Positions 17,352-26,166 of a stretch of DNA of 64,000 nt are shown here, in pieces. Under the pieces are notes generated by a model. The model did not search any database. It saw only the letters and a list, made by a program, of their open reading frames with translations, and had not been told where the DNA came from. The stretch covers positions 1,054,001 through 1,118,000 of the forward strand of contig NZ_CP097635.1 in NCBI RefSeq assembly GCF_023573145.1, in the 5' to 3' direction. A program made the position numbers and the translations under genes. The DNA is from Aquincola tertiaricarbonis (lineage in GTDB: Bacteria > Pseudomonadota > Gammaproteobacteria > Burkholderiales > Burkholderiaceae_C). Positions within the stretch are counted from its first letter, which is position 1; each line of letters begins with the position of its first letter.

Positions 17352-18206
17352 TCAGCGCCTCTTGTCATCGTCTGGGCGGATGCCCTTGAGCGAATCGGGC
17401 GATTCGGTTGCCACGGTGGTCATGACCGGCGCGGCGGCTGCTCTCTTGAGCACCGCCTTGCCCGCGTCGCTCGCCAACTCGCCGACCCGTGAAGCCCCGG
17501 CCTTGATCGCCTCGCCCGCGGCGCTTGCGCTGCCGGCCACCACATCCCCCACCTTGCCCGCAGCGTCCTTGATCGCCGCGGCGGCCTGTCCGGTCCGTTG
17601 CGCGATCAGTTCCGCGCTGTCAGACGCGAAGTCCCCGACCTGGCGGGTCATGTCATACAGCGAGCGGCCGAACGCCTCGGCGAAATCCTTGATGAACTTC
17701 TTCGACGCCTCGGCCTGCTTGGAATCGAGCAGCTCGCCGAACTTGCGGACCGAGAATTCGACGATGGAGCGGATCAACTCCAGCCCGAGCGTCAGGCCAG
17801 AGGCCAGCCGTTCGAGAATCTGCTCGCGCTCCTTGTCCGTCAGGGCGGTGCATCCGAAGTAGATCGCGCCCACCGCGCCACAGGTCATCGCGATGGGATT
17901 AGAAAGAACTGCCGCGGAGCCAACGGCTGCGACGGCGGCGAACGTGTTGCCGAGCAGCATCTGGCCAGCGGCGATCAGCACGGTCGAGGCGATATAGCCT
18001 AGCCCGAAACCGAACTTGGCTGCCTCCAGGACACGCCCGGTGCACGCGATCACCGGCCGGTCCGATGCCTTCAGCGCCTCGATGTGACGGTCGAGCCAAT
18101 CGTTGAGGTCACCGGCCACCTGATAGATCAGCTTGATGCCCTGGACGATCTTGCTGGTGGCGAAGCCTGCCACTTCAACGCCTGCCATCGCTGTGTGGAT
18201 CGCCAT
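17352..18206 (-). CDS. Hypothetical membrane protein with amphipathic helical repeats
   Basis: 284 residues. A hydrophobic block from about residue 68 to 122 (FGFGLGYIASTVLIAAGQML, then AAVAAVGSAAVLSNPIAMTC) suggests two or three membrane-inserted helices. After TDKEREQILERLA comes a long helix, and residues 205-265 form alanine/glycine-rich amphipathic repeats (AAIKDAAGKVGDVVAG, AAGEAIKAGASRVGELASDA). This could be a pore-forming or membrane-binding protein. It is divergent from the nuclease-like gene at 18481 with a 274-base gap. I do not recognise the family. Confidence 0.5.
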   Translation of the reverse strand: MAIHTAMAGVEVAGFATSKIVQGIKLIYQVAGDLNDWLDRHIEALKASDRPVIACTGRVLEAAKFGFGLGYIASTVLIAAGQMLLGNTFAAVAAVGSAAVLSNPIAMTCGAVGAIYFGCTALTDKEREQILERLASGLTLGLELIRSIVEFSVRKFGELLDSKQAEASKKFIKDFAEAFGRSLYDMTRQVGDFASDSAELIAQRTGQAAAAIKDAAGKVGDVVAGSASAAGEAIKAGASRVGELASDAGKAVLKRAAAAPVMTTVATESPDSLKGIRPDDDKRR

Positions 18207-18480
18207 GTTCTTTCCCCAAAGTTCGGCTTGGCGACAAGCTGTCGCCTGCGGTTTGATGAATCGCAGGCACGATAGCCCAACGCCCTGGTGTTTCCAAGCG
18301 GACGCCGCGGGCCGATGCCAAGGATGGGCAGCACGCGACCAGCGAGGCGTTCCGCGGAGGAGTTGGCTATGCCGAACGCTCGCATCGCGAAGCCGCTTTG
18401 ATGGAAACTCCAGCTTTCGGTTGGCACCCCGGATCGGGCATCAAGTTGACCTGCGGACGCCTTCCTGGAGCAAGGAACCG

Positions 18481-19077
18481 ATGAGCGACTGGGACTTCCT
18501 GCATGACAGGCGCGACGCGGGATCGAGCGCCGAGGACATCGCCCATGCGGCGGCGGTCGGCTATTCACCTGAGGAAGAGGTGTACCTCAGCAGGCAATGG
18601 GTCGAGTCCAAGCTCGAGGGTCAGGCACCTGACGCTGCAAACTTTCTGCGTCCCAAGGAGATGTTCCTAAGCAGGGAGGGGTTTCCGTACTCCGTCCTGC
18701 AGCAGGCCGAGATCTTCGAGGACTTGGTCGAATGCGCGGCGCGCCACTTCGACAACACCGGTCGGTATTTGCAGATTTGGGGCGAGCTCGGGGAGATCTA
18801 TGCCGAGATCAAGTATGGCCTTCGCCGCCATGCCACTCATCAGGCCGGCTCCGACGGCACGATTGCCGGCAGGCGGGTCGAGGTAAAGACAATCTCTCCG
18901 GAGAAGAGCGGTGACCACGTGCTCGTCAAGCGTGCCGGGGACTTCGAGCAGTTACTCATCGTTCGGATCGACGAAGACTTCCAGTTCGCCGGAAAGCTGC
19001 TAGAACGCAGCGAGCTGTCGAGCGGCGGCCGCCATTTCCTCAAGGGTCGGATGCAGGGCGGCGGCAGGACGTCCTGA
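18481..19077 (+). CDS. PD-(D/E)XK-like hypothetical protein
   Basis: 198 residues from the ATG at 18481, with AAGGA four bases upstream. The middle reads GELGEIYAEIKYGL (about residue 100), then GSDGTIAG (about 122) and RRVEVKTISPEKSGDH (about 131), spaced like the E, D and ExK residues of a PD-(D/E)XK nuclease fold. DFEQLLIVRIDEDFQF follows, a strand typical of such folds. It may be a nuclease or a degenerate DNA-binding relative. The neighbour on the other strand is an unrelated membrane protein; a functional link is only speculation. Confidence 0.5.
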   Translation: MSDWDFLHDRRDAGSSAEDIAHAAAVGYSPEEEVYLSRQWVESKLEGQAPDAANFLRPKEMFLSREGFPYSVLQQAEIFEDLVECAARHFDNTGRYLQIWGELGEIYAEIKYGLRRHATHQAGSDGTIAGRRVEVKTISPEKSGDHVLVKRAGDFEQLLIVRIDEDFQFAGKLLERSELSSGGRHFLKGRMQGGGRTS

Positions 19078-19575
19078 ACCGTCGCCGAACCAGCGTTTCA
19101 TTCCTGTGCCGCAACTGACCGACGAACGACCAGTTTGTCGGCCCGAAGCGGTAGTTGCAGGTCGAGCGGCTGCTTGGGCCGGAAGCGGCCAACACTCGGA
19201 TGTTGACGATCGCCTCGAACTGACCCTGCGGGGGTGCAAGACGGGTCGCGCGGAACTGCCCCGCTTCCGTGACATCGACGACATCTACACGAACAGAAGA
19301 ACCCCACCGCCGATTGCTCAGGCAACCAGCAAGTTGATGGCACGATAGGTCAGACCGTGGTTGGCACAGCCCGCGCCGGACGAGGCACTTCTAGTGCGTG
19401 TATGCGATTGGGCGCCGACCAGCAGAACCCATCAGGGCCAGCGAGCTCGTCTCGCATCGAAAGTCCGAATGTACGGGTGCAATCTTTTCTTCGTGCAGAA
19501 GTGAGCTGGTAGCTTGGCAAGCTCGGGGGCGTCCATGTACGTCCGGCCAACCCATCTTGACGATGGACGCAGAGC
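19078..19575. other. Gap between nuclease-like gene and IS66 remnant
   Basis: No frame with family resemblance was found on either strand. Part of the right half may be the 3' noncoding end of the IS66-type element, but no terminal repeat could be paired. Confidence 0.35.
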
Positions 19576-19875
19576 TCAGACCGGCGTGGTCGGTCGCCAG
19601 TGGTGCGGCAGTAGGTCAACGATCCGGCTGGCAGGCTGCGTCGGCAGCCGCTCGAGCTCGTCTCGCATGTAGGCGTACGGATCGTGCCCATTGAGCTTGG
19701 CCGGATGTATCAAGCTCATCACCGCGGCGGCCCGCTTTCCCGCGCGCAGTGAGCCGGCGAACAGCCAGTTCTGCCGTCCGAGCGCGATCGGCCGGATGCG
19801 GTTCTCCACCCAGTTGTTGTCTATCGGCATATCGCCGTCGTCCAGGTAGCGCGTGAGCGCCTCTCCGGAGGGCAC
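19576..19875 (-). pseudogene. IS66-family transposase (TnpC) C-terminal fragment
   Basis: About 100 residues survive: SGEALTRYLDDGDMPIDNNW, VENRIRPIALGRQNWLFAGS, AAAVMSLIHPAKLNGHDPYA and LPTQPASRIVDLLPHHW, which is the conserved C-terminus of IS66 TnpC with the ENxIRP block. Similarity stops upstream at about 19875, where unrelated sequence is fused, so most of the transposase and its accessory genes are gone. Confidence 0.8.
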
Positions 19876-20024
19876 AATAGGTGTCCTTGCCGCCTCCCCC
19901 GCTGAGCCGGCTGACCATGTTTTGTGTTTTTGCCATGTTTGCTGTGCAGCAAATATGGCTTTCCAGTGCAGGCCCGGCAAGTAGAGTTCGCGAGCAGCAA
20001 TTCCGCGGCAGCGTCTGCAGTCGT

Positions 20025-20588
20025 CTACAGCGTTCGCAGGATGTCTCGAATCATCTTGATTGCCGCCGGCGGCGAACGCCCGCCATGATTGCGCGCCTGC
20101 CTCTCGGCCCAGAGCGACCTTTCGAACCCGTGCCTCTCGTAGAAGCGCAAGACTGGAGGGTCATTGTCCGCATCCACGATTACGAGGCGGGCGGCGGACA
20201 GCGATTCCGCATCCAGGATTTCGCCCATCACCAGCTCGAGAATCTGAGCGCCAACGCCCTGCCCTTGCAGGCCCTGCGCGACCGCGAATCGGCAGAGCTT
20301 CACAGCGGGGAACGCCGTCAACACCACTTCATCGTGGAGACCGAGCTCCGCTTGCTCAGAGGTATTCAGTGGGATGGCGTCGTTCGCTAAGGTGAAGTAT
20401 CCGACCACTGCGTTCTGCACCTCCGGGTGGAACACGACGGTGGTCAGGCCGAGCCTATCGGCATGCATGCCGACGCTGTTTACGACGAAGTGGTCGAGGT
20501 GGTCCTTGCCGCACCGGAATGCCGCGAGTAGCTCAGGAGGGGCCTCGGTCACTGGCAGCAGCCCAAATTCACCCTCCGCCAACGGCAT
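20025..20588 (-). CDS. GNAT-family acetyltransferase
   Basis: 187 residues. The acetyl-CoA binding motif A is VKLCRFAVAQGLQGQGVGAQ (R/QxxGxG/A as QGQGVG, about residue 110), followed by AARLVIVDADNDPPVLRFYE and a RHGFERS stretch. The N-terminal half (FRCGKDHLDHFV, VVGYFTLANDAIPL) resembles GNAT toxins that acetylate aminoacyl-tRNA. Its ATG shares the A of the upstream TGA (TGATG), so it is coupled to the basic 73-residue gene, an arrangement seen in toxin-antitoxin pairs. The toxin role is an inference. Confidence 0.7.
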   Translation of the reverse strand: MPLAEGEFGLLPVTEAPPELLAAFRCGKDHLDHFVVNSVGMHADRLGLTTVVFHPEVQNAVVGYFTLANDAIPLNTSEQAELGLHDEVVLTAFPAVKLCRFAVAQGLQGQGVGAQILELVMGEILDAESLSAARLVIVDADNDPPVLRFYERHGFERSLWAERQARNHGGRSPPAAIKMIRDILRTL

Positions 20589-20809
20589 CAGCGGACAGAG
20601 GTTCGGCGGTACTGCCCAAGGAAGGCAGCGTTCTTCGCGTCGCGAACCTTGCGCACCAGCTCACCAGCCTTTTCAATCGACTCGGGAGTCGGCTTGGCGG
20701 CCAGCACCCGGCCGACAAAAGCCTTGCGCTCTTGTCGTGCCTTCACGAGGCTCTTCGCATCGGCCTTGGTGAGGCGCTTGTCGAAGATGGCGTGCTTCTT
20801 GGCTTGCAT
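20588..20809 (-). CDS. Small basic protein upstream of the GNAT gene
   Basis: 73 residues, rich in lysine and arginine, mostly helical (LTKADAKSLVKARQERKAFV, SIEKAGELVRKVRDAKNAAF). Its stop codon overlaps the GNAT start by one base, so translation is coupled. No DUF1778-type ribbon-helix-helix pattern is evident. It could be the antitoxin or simply a partner of the acetyltransferase. Confidence 0.45.
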   Translation of the reverse strand: MQAKKHAIFDKRLTKADAKSLVKARQERKAFVGRVLAAKPTPESIEKAGELVRKVRDAKNAAFLGQYRRTSVR

Positions 20810-21366
20810 GGTAGGTGGACGCCCCAGCCCTCGAAGTAGTTCCGTTGGACGTAGCGAGAAGTGTACCTGAGTGCCGCTGTCCGCGATGTGTGGTACTTCG
20901 CGGCCTTTGTGCCCTGTCGACTAGAGCGAGTAGCTCCCCCGTCGGCGTCTAAGCCCTCCTGGGAGACGACGACTCTTGTGCCGCGGAACCTCTCGGGACC
21001 GCCGAAGAGCGGCCCGTCCGGCTCGCCGTGCAGGAAGAACGCGCCCTGCAGCGACCTGCAGTGGACGCAGACGTTGGCCCAACTGGTCTCGTCCATGGTT
21101 CGCGAGTGCGTCGGCTGGTAGTTCGGAGCCGCCTTGGTCACCGCGGCCTTGACTTGCGCCGGCAGCGCGTCTGGGCTGAAGTCGTAGACAAAGGTGGGCG
21201 CCTCGACGCGCATTGGCTCCTCGCGTGGAGCGAACTCCTCGAGGTCCGCGGCCAGCAGCGCGTGCACCGGCGTCGGCTTGTGGCGCTTCCAGCATATCGC
21301 CTCATCGCTGACCAGCTCCACCGGCCCGTGGAGTCTGACTCCCTGCTTCTCTTCGCTCATCGGCAT
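20743..21366 (-). CDS. Hypothetical protein with CxxC motif, probably damaged at the C-terminus
   Basis: The frame from MPMSEEKQG (21366, or the ATG at 21360) has a plausible first 150 residues: DEAICWKRHKPTPVHALLAA, then YDFSPDALPAQVKAAVTKAA and CVHCRSLQGAFFLHG with a CxxC pair. The last 50 residues are rich in serine and arginine and overlap the 73-residue gene by 67 bases in another frame, so the original C-terminus was probably lost. I do not recognise the family. Confidence 0.4.
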   Translation of the reverse strand: MPMSEEKQGVRLHGPVELVSDEAICWKRHKPTPVHALLAADLEEFAPREEPMRVEAPTFVYDFSPDALPAQVKAAVTKAAPNYQPTHSRTMDETSWANVCVHCRSLQGAFFLHGEPDGPLFGGPERFRGTRVVVSQEGLDADGGATRSSRQGTKAAKYHTSRTAALRYTSRYVQRNYFEGWGVHLPCKPRSTPSSTSASPRPMRRAS

Positions 21367-21367
21367 C

Positions 21368-21546
21368 TCACTTCGGCAGCTCGAGCACCGGCACTCGAGA
21401 GACGGTGACTGAGAGTTCGTACTCCAGCAGTTCCACATTGGGGATGCTCCCACACGCCAGGCGCAAGTCCTCCGACATCGTGCGGCAGACGATGATGCCG
21501 CTCAGGCGCTGGCCAGGTTCGCGATGATCACGTAATTGGTTCGCAT
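21368..21546 (-). pseudogene. Short frameshifted fragment, possibly NucS/PD-(D/E)XK related
   Basis: Downstream of the methyltransferase, MRTNYVIIANLA is followed in another frame by RLSGIIVCRTMSEDLRLACG and ELLEYELSVTVSRVPVLELPK. The RGIIVC-type string and the alternating strands resemble the C-terminal end of NucS-like nucleases, but the piece is short. It probably formed part of the restriction locus. The next gene (MSEEKQ) begins eight or fewer bases later. Confidence 0.3.
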
Positions 21547-22549
21547 CGGCCCCGACACCTTAAACGTTGCCTAACTCGGCATCTTCCATATCCCGCTGCA
21601 CCACCTCCCTGATTGCCGCCATGTCACTTGGCGTCAGTCCGAAGTGAGCTGCCAGCGCGTCGTCGATGTCGGTCACCGGCGAAAGGTCGATGCTTCCAGC
21701 ATCGCGGCTCGCGATAATTATGTCCACCGCCTTCTCGACTCGCGCCACCAGTTTGGATTCGGCGTTCGGAACGGGCAGGACTCGCAGATGCGGTGCCTGG
21801 AACGGTAGGTAGCCGCCCGACATTGCGAGACCGCCGAAGAAGAGGCGATGGACGAAGGCCGCGACGTCAGAGTGCAAGTAGCCGACGAGGAACTTCAGCG
21901 TGTAGTCACCCGCTGGCCCGTAGATGCAATTCACATCCAGCCCGCCAAACTTTCCCTCACCGTCAAGGAATGCTTCGCACCGGTGAGCAATCTTCGCGAC
22001 GATGATTTTGGGCGAGCGAAATAGCGCCAAACGGTTACCAAGCGTCTCCGCATTCAGCGGCAACACGGGGTGCAAAAATTTCGCCCCCTGCTTGGTCAAG
22101 GCCTTCTGTCCCCATAGGCTCTCGAACGGGTCGATGGTTCCGGTATTGATGACTCGACAGGCACCCCTTGCCGAGTCACGCAGCTGCGTGCCGAAGGCGT
22201 CCGCCTCTCCCGCAGTCGTCATCGCGTTGACGTTCGCGACGTCTCTTAGCCAGCGGCTCTTGCTCGACACCTTCTCGAGGACGCTGCGGTGCTCTGACAA
22301 GAGCACGCCCCAGATTCGATTGGGCAGCGCATCAAGCCAACGCGAGTCAGCTGCGGGAAGCTCCGACATGACGATGTCGTCTGACGTCGTCTTGCTGCGG
22401 CCATGCATCACGTTGACCACACGCCCCTGCTCGACACCTCGCTCAAGCACTGTGACAACAGGGTAGACCGATGCCTCTTTGAACACCTTCACGTTGCTCT
22501 GAACCGCCCCGGGATTCGAGGAGGCTCAACACTCTGAGAGGATTGAGCC

Positions 22550-22873
22550 ATGAGCAAGTCGAACAAGTTCTCGCCCGAGGTGCGTGAGCGCGCGGTGAGG
22601 ATGGTGCAGGAGCACCGAGGGGAGTACCCGTCGCTGTGGGCGGCCATCGAGTCCATCGCGCCCAAGATTGGCTGCGTGCCGCAGACGCTGAACGAATGGG
22701 TCAAGCGCGCCGAGGTCGATGCCGGCGTGCGAGAAGGCGTGACGACCAGCGAGGCCGAGCGCGTGAAGGAGCTCGAGCGCGAGGTGCGTGAACTGCGCAA
22801 GGCCAACGAGATCCTGAAGCTGGCCAGCGCGTTTTTCGCCCAGGCGGAGCTCGACCGCCGCCTCAAGTCCTGA
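22550..22873 (+). CDS. IS3-family transposase OrfA
   Basis: 107 residues. N-terminal helix-turn-helix ([20 protein letters not shown] then [20 protein letters not shown]) and a leucine-zipper-like segment [20 protein letters not shown] typical of IS3 OrfA. The end [13 protein letters not shown] overlaps the likely frameshift site for OrfAB (TTTTTCG at about 22829). It binds the element ends. Confidence 0.92.
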   Translation: MSKSNKFSPEVRERAVRMVQEHRGEYPSLWAAIESIAPKIGCVPQTLNEWVKRAEVDAGVREGVTTSEAERVKELEREVRELRKANEILKLASAFFAQAELDRRLKS

Positions 22874-22929
22874 AGGCCTTCGTCGACCGGCATCGCCAGG
22901 AGTTCGGGGTCGAGTCGATCTGCCGCGTC

Positions 22930-23775
22930 TTGCAGATCGCCCCGTCGGCCTATTGGCGCCATGCATCCCGTCAGCGCAACCCGGCGCTGCGCTCGCGTCG
23001 CGCACAGCGGGATGCGTGCCTGGTGCTTGAGGTCCAGCGCGTGTGGCAGGCCAACATGCAGGTCTACGGCGCTGACAAGGTCTGGCGCCAGCTCAAACGC
23101 GAGGGCGTGGCGGTGGCCCGTTGCACCGTCGAACGGTTGATGCGTCAGCAAGGCCTGCAGGGCGTGCGCCGAGGCAAGGCCGTGCGCACCACCGTTCCGG
23201 ACCTCAAGGCACCGTGCCCGCTGGACCGGGTCAACCGGCAGTTCCGTGCCGAGCGGCCCAACCAGCTGTGGGTCTCGGACTTCACCTACGTGTCGACCTG
23301 GCAGGGCTGGGTCTATGTGGCGTTCGTGGTGGACGTGTTCAGCCGGCGCATCGTGGGCTGGCGCCAGAGCAGCTCGATGCACACCGAGTTCGTGCTCGAC
23401 GCGCTGGAGCAGGCGCTGTACGACCGCAAGCCGACCGAAGGTGATGGCCTCGTGCACCACTCGGACCGCGGGTCGCAGTACCTGTCCATCCGCTACAGCG
23501 AGCGCTTGGCCGAGGCCGGCATTGAGCCCTCAGTGGGGTCCAAGGGCGACAGCTACGACAACGCCCTGGCCGAGACCATCAACGGGCTCTACAAGGCCGA
23601 GGTCATCCACCGGAGGGGGCCCTGGAAGACCAAGCAAGCGGTGGAACTGGCGACGCTGGAATGGGTGGCTTGGTTCAACCACCATCGACTGATGGAGCCC
23701 ATGGGCTACATCCCGCCGGCCGAGTTCGAGGCCAACTACCATCGACAACGCGCTGGTCAGGCCGCGACCGTCTGA
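22930..23775 (+). CDS. IS3-family transposase OrfB (rve integrase core)
   Basis: 281 residues as an independent frame; in life it is probably expressed as an OrfAB fusion in which the sequence [20 protein letters not shown] upstream is included. The DDE core residues fall in [16 protein letters not shown] (D), [20 protein letters not shown] (D) and [19 protein letters not shown] (E). The family tail [20 protein letters not shown] is complete. Likely active. Confidence 0.92.
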   Translation: MQIAPSAYWRHASRQRNPALRSRRAQRDACLVLEVQRVWQANMQVYGADKVWRQLKREGVAVARCTVERLMRQQGLQGVRRGKAVRTTVPDLKAPCPLDRVNRQFRAERPNQLWVSDFTYVSTWQGWVYVAFVVDVFSRRIVGWRQSSSMHTEFVLDALEQALYDRKPTEGDGLVHHSDRGSQYLSIRYSERLAEAGIEPSVGSKGDSYDNALAETINGLYKAEVIHRRGPWKTKQAVELATLEWVAWFNHHRLMEPMGYIPPAEFEANYHRQRAGQAATV

Positions 23776-26166
23776 CTTAAACCAACGGGCCTCCGCGATA
23801 CCCGGGGCGGTTCACTCAGGTCGACGACCAAGGACAGCTTCATCCTTTCTCGGATGAGGTCCCTGAGCGCCTGCGCGTAGTCGACCGACAGATACTTGTT
23901 CGGGCTGATGAAGGTCAGAACACCGCCATCCACCAACTGGTTGCAGGCGAGCTCGAAGAAGCACACGTAGACGTCGAAGGCCCCTTTGGCCGAGGCATAG
24001 GTTTCCTTCAAGGCCTTCCGCGCCTCTTCCCCGTAGACCTTGCCGTGGTCGATGGCGCTGATGTAGGGTGGATTCGCGATGACGATGTCGAACTGGCGGT
24101 CCTCGTAGAACAGCCATGGAAAGTAGTCTCTGTCGTCGCCGTCCTCGGCACTCGTCAACCTGTCGATGCGACGCCGAGTCATGTCTAGCTGCGCCTTCAC
24201 CCTGGCCGACTTTGGCATCTTCTCGAGGTCTTGCGTGACGTGTCGGAGCACGTTTAGTACAAAGGCCTTCTCAGCAGCATCAATCTCTCTCGCCAGCTCA
24301 GCTTTGGGCTCGCCATGCATGGTGAAGTGAGAAGCAATAAGTTCCCGTATACGACGCTGCTCGCGAGCGTACGCCGAAGCTCGCCCTGACGTCTCGACCA
24401 GTCCAAGCTCGGCTTGCGGGTCTGAGTCGTTGGCCATCGACACGCCAGGGAGGTGGCGCTGAGCCCACTCGCGATGCCCGCCAACCAGGTCAACCAACGA
24501 GTCCCCCTGCAGGAACCGAAACTCCAAATTTGGCAACGGCTCTGGCGTGGTGGCATCGACAATTATCGACAGCCAGAAACGCAATCGCGCAATCTCGACA
24601 GCATTCTTGTCCAGGTCAACGCCACACAGGTTGTCCTGAATGATGGACTTCTTCAGAGCACCGAGTTCTTTCTCCTTCACCGGACGCAGGCTGTACCGAA
24701 GCCAGAAAATCTCGTTGAGCATTCCCATCGGGAACGCGCCTGACCCGACAGCCGGGTCGCACACTCGAACTGAAGTGAGTGCCTCAGCAATGTCTGCGGC
24801 GTGCTTCTTAACCCAGTTCTTGTCGTCGTTCCAGTTTCCAACGTCATGGGAGCGGACAAGGCGCTCTAGCTCCTGGCGCTCGCCAAGTCGCCGGCTCAGG
24901 TAACGAAGGACGCTCTCCTTGCACATGAACTCCACGACAGCCTTGGGCGTGTAAAAGGTGCCCCTCTCGCGGTTGTCTTCGAGCAGGTTTTCGAAGATAT
25001 GACCGAGCATCTCCGGATCCACGCCGACCTCCCCTTCGTCTGGCGAGTTCTCGTCTACAGTAAAGTTGAACTCGTCCAAGAAGTCGAAGAAGGCCATGAG
25101 GACCTGCTCATCCAACTCCAGTTGCTTGTGCTGCTCAATAGGGCTCATGCGAGCTCTGCGGCGGAGGCCTTCAGGCTCGAATAGCCCGCTGTTCAAGTAC
25201 GGCACACGCCGCCTAGACAACGAGCAAACATCACCTCGAGCCGAGCGGTCGGTGTTCAGCACTTCAAAGAAGAGGGGCGCCAGCGCTCCGCTGTATGCAT
25301 TAGCGCCGCCCCTCGCCGCGATAACATTTCTGACGTACCTCTTCTCGCCATCGACGTACTCACCCGGCTTTGCTGACGGGTCCGCGCCGAGCCAACCCTT
25401 TCGCTGAACGAAGTACAGGAACACGATGCGACCCATCATTCGCTTGACGAAGTCGCGCGCTGGCTTGTAGGCGGCCTCGGTCAACATTTCCTCGGCGTCA
25501 AGCGGCGGCTCTAAACCGAAGACGCGCATTGCGGCCTTGGTGGCAAGCGAACGAACGATGTTCTTGTGGTGGGTTCGATATCCGTCGAAGAAGGTCTTGT
25601 TGAGGCGCTCTACCGAGAACGCCTCTCGCACGTCATCAAAGCGCCGCGCGGCCCGCTGCTCGTAGAGGCCAAATAGGCGCTGCGCGGCCGTCGTGCCAGG
25701 CTCGCCAGGCCCTACGACGAACGAATAACGCTTCGGCGGAGTCTCGGACTTCACAACACGGCCGCCGTCCAACGCCCACTCTGCCGCCGCAAAGGTAACG
25801 CGATAGTCGGCTCCGTCGGCGCCGACGAAGAAGGCCAACACCGCCTCGACTTGCCCGGCGCTGAAAAGTTTCGAGAGACCTTGACGAAGGGTGACTCGAG
25901 CCTGAAGACGATTGGGGTTCCGCAGGCGCAGTTCGGCAACCCACATCACCCGTTCGACACCATCGTCCCCAAGAAGTCGAACGCGCCCTAGCCAGTGGGA
26001 CGCCTCGAACTCGGTGGCCCAGTCGGCCGTCGGCACTTCGACAGGGGTCGGCTTTGCACCCAGCTCTACCGACTGAAACAGGCCAGGTAGCAATACGCGG
26101 AGCCATTCGTCTCGCGTGTAAGACGTTCGGAGTTGGTCCCGAAGTGCACCGACGGACGCGAACGGG

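Larger units (their letters stand above)
22500..23814 (+). mobile_element. IS3-family insertion sequence, complete
   Basis: 1315 bp. The ends are TGAACCGCCCCGGGATTCGA at left and TGAACCGCCCCGGGTATCGC read inward from right, an imperfect inverted repeat. A 3-bp duplication CTC lies at 22497-22499 and 23815-23817. Excision restores the methyltransferase frame exactly, which suggests a fairly recent insertion. Both orfA and orfB look intact. Confidence 0.9.
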
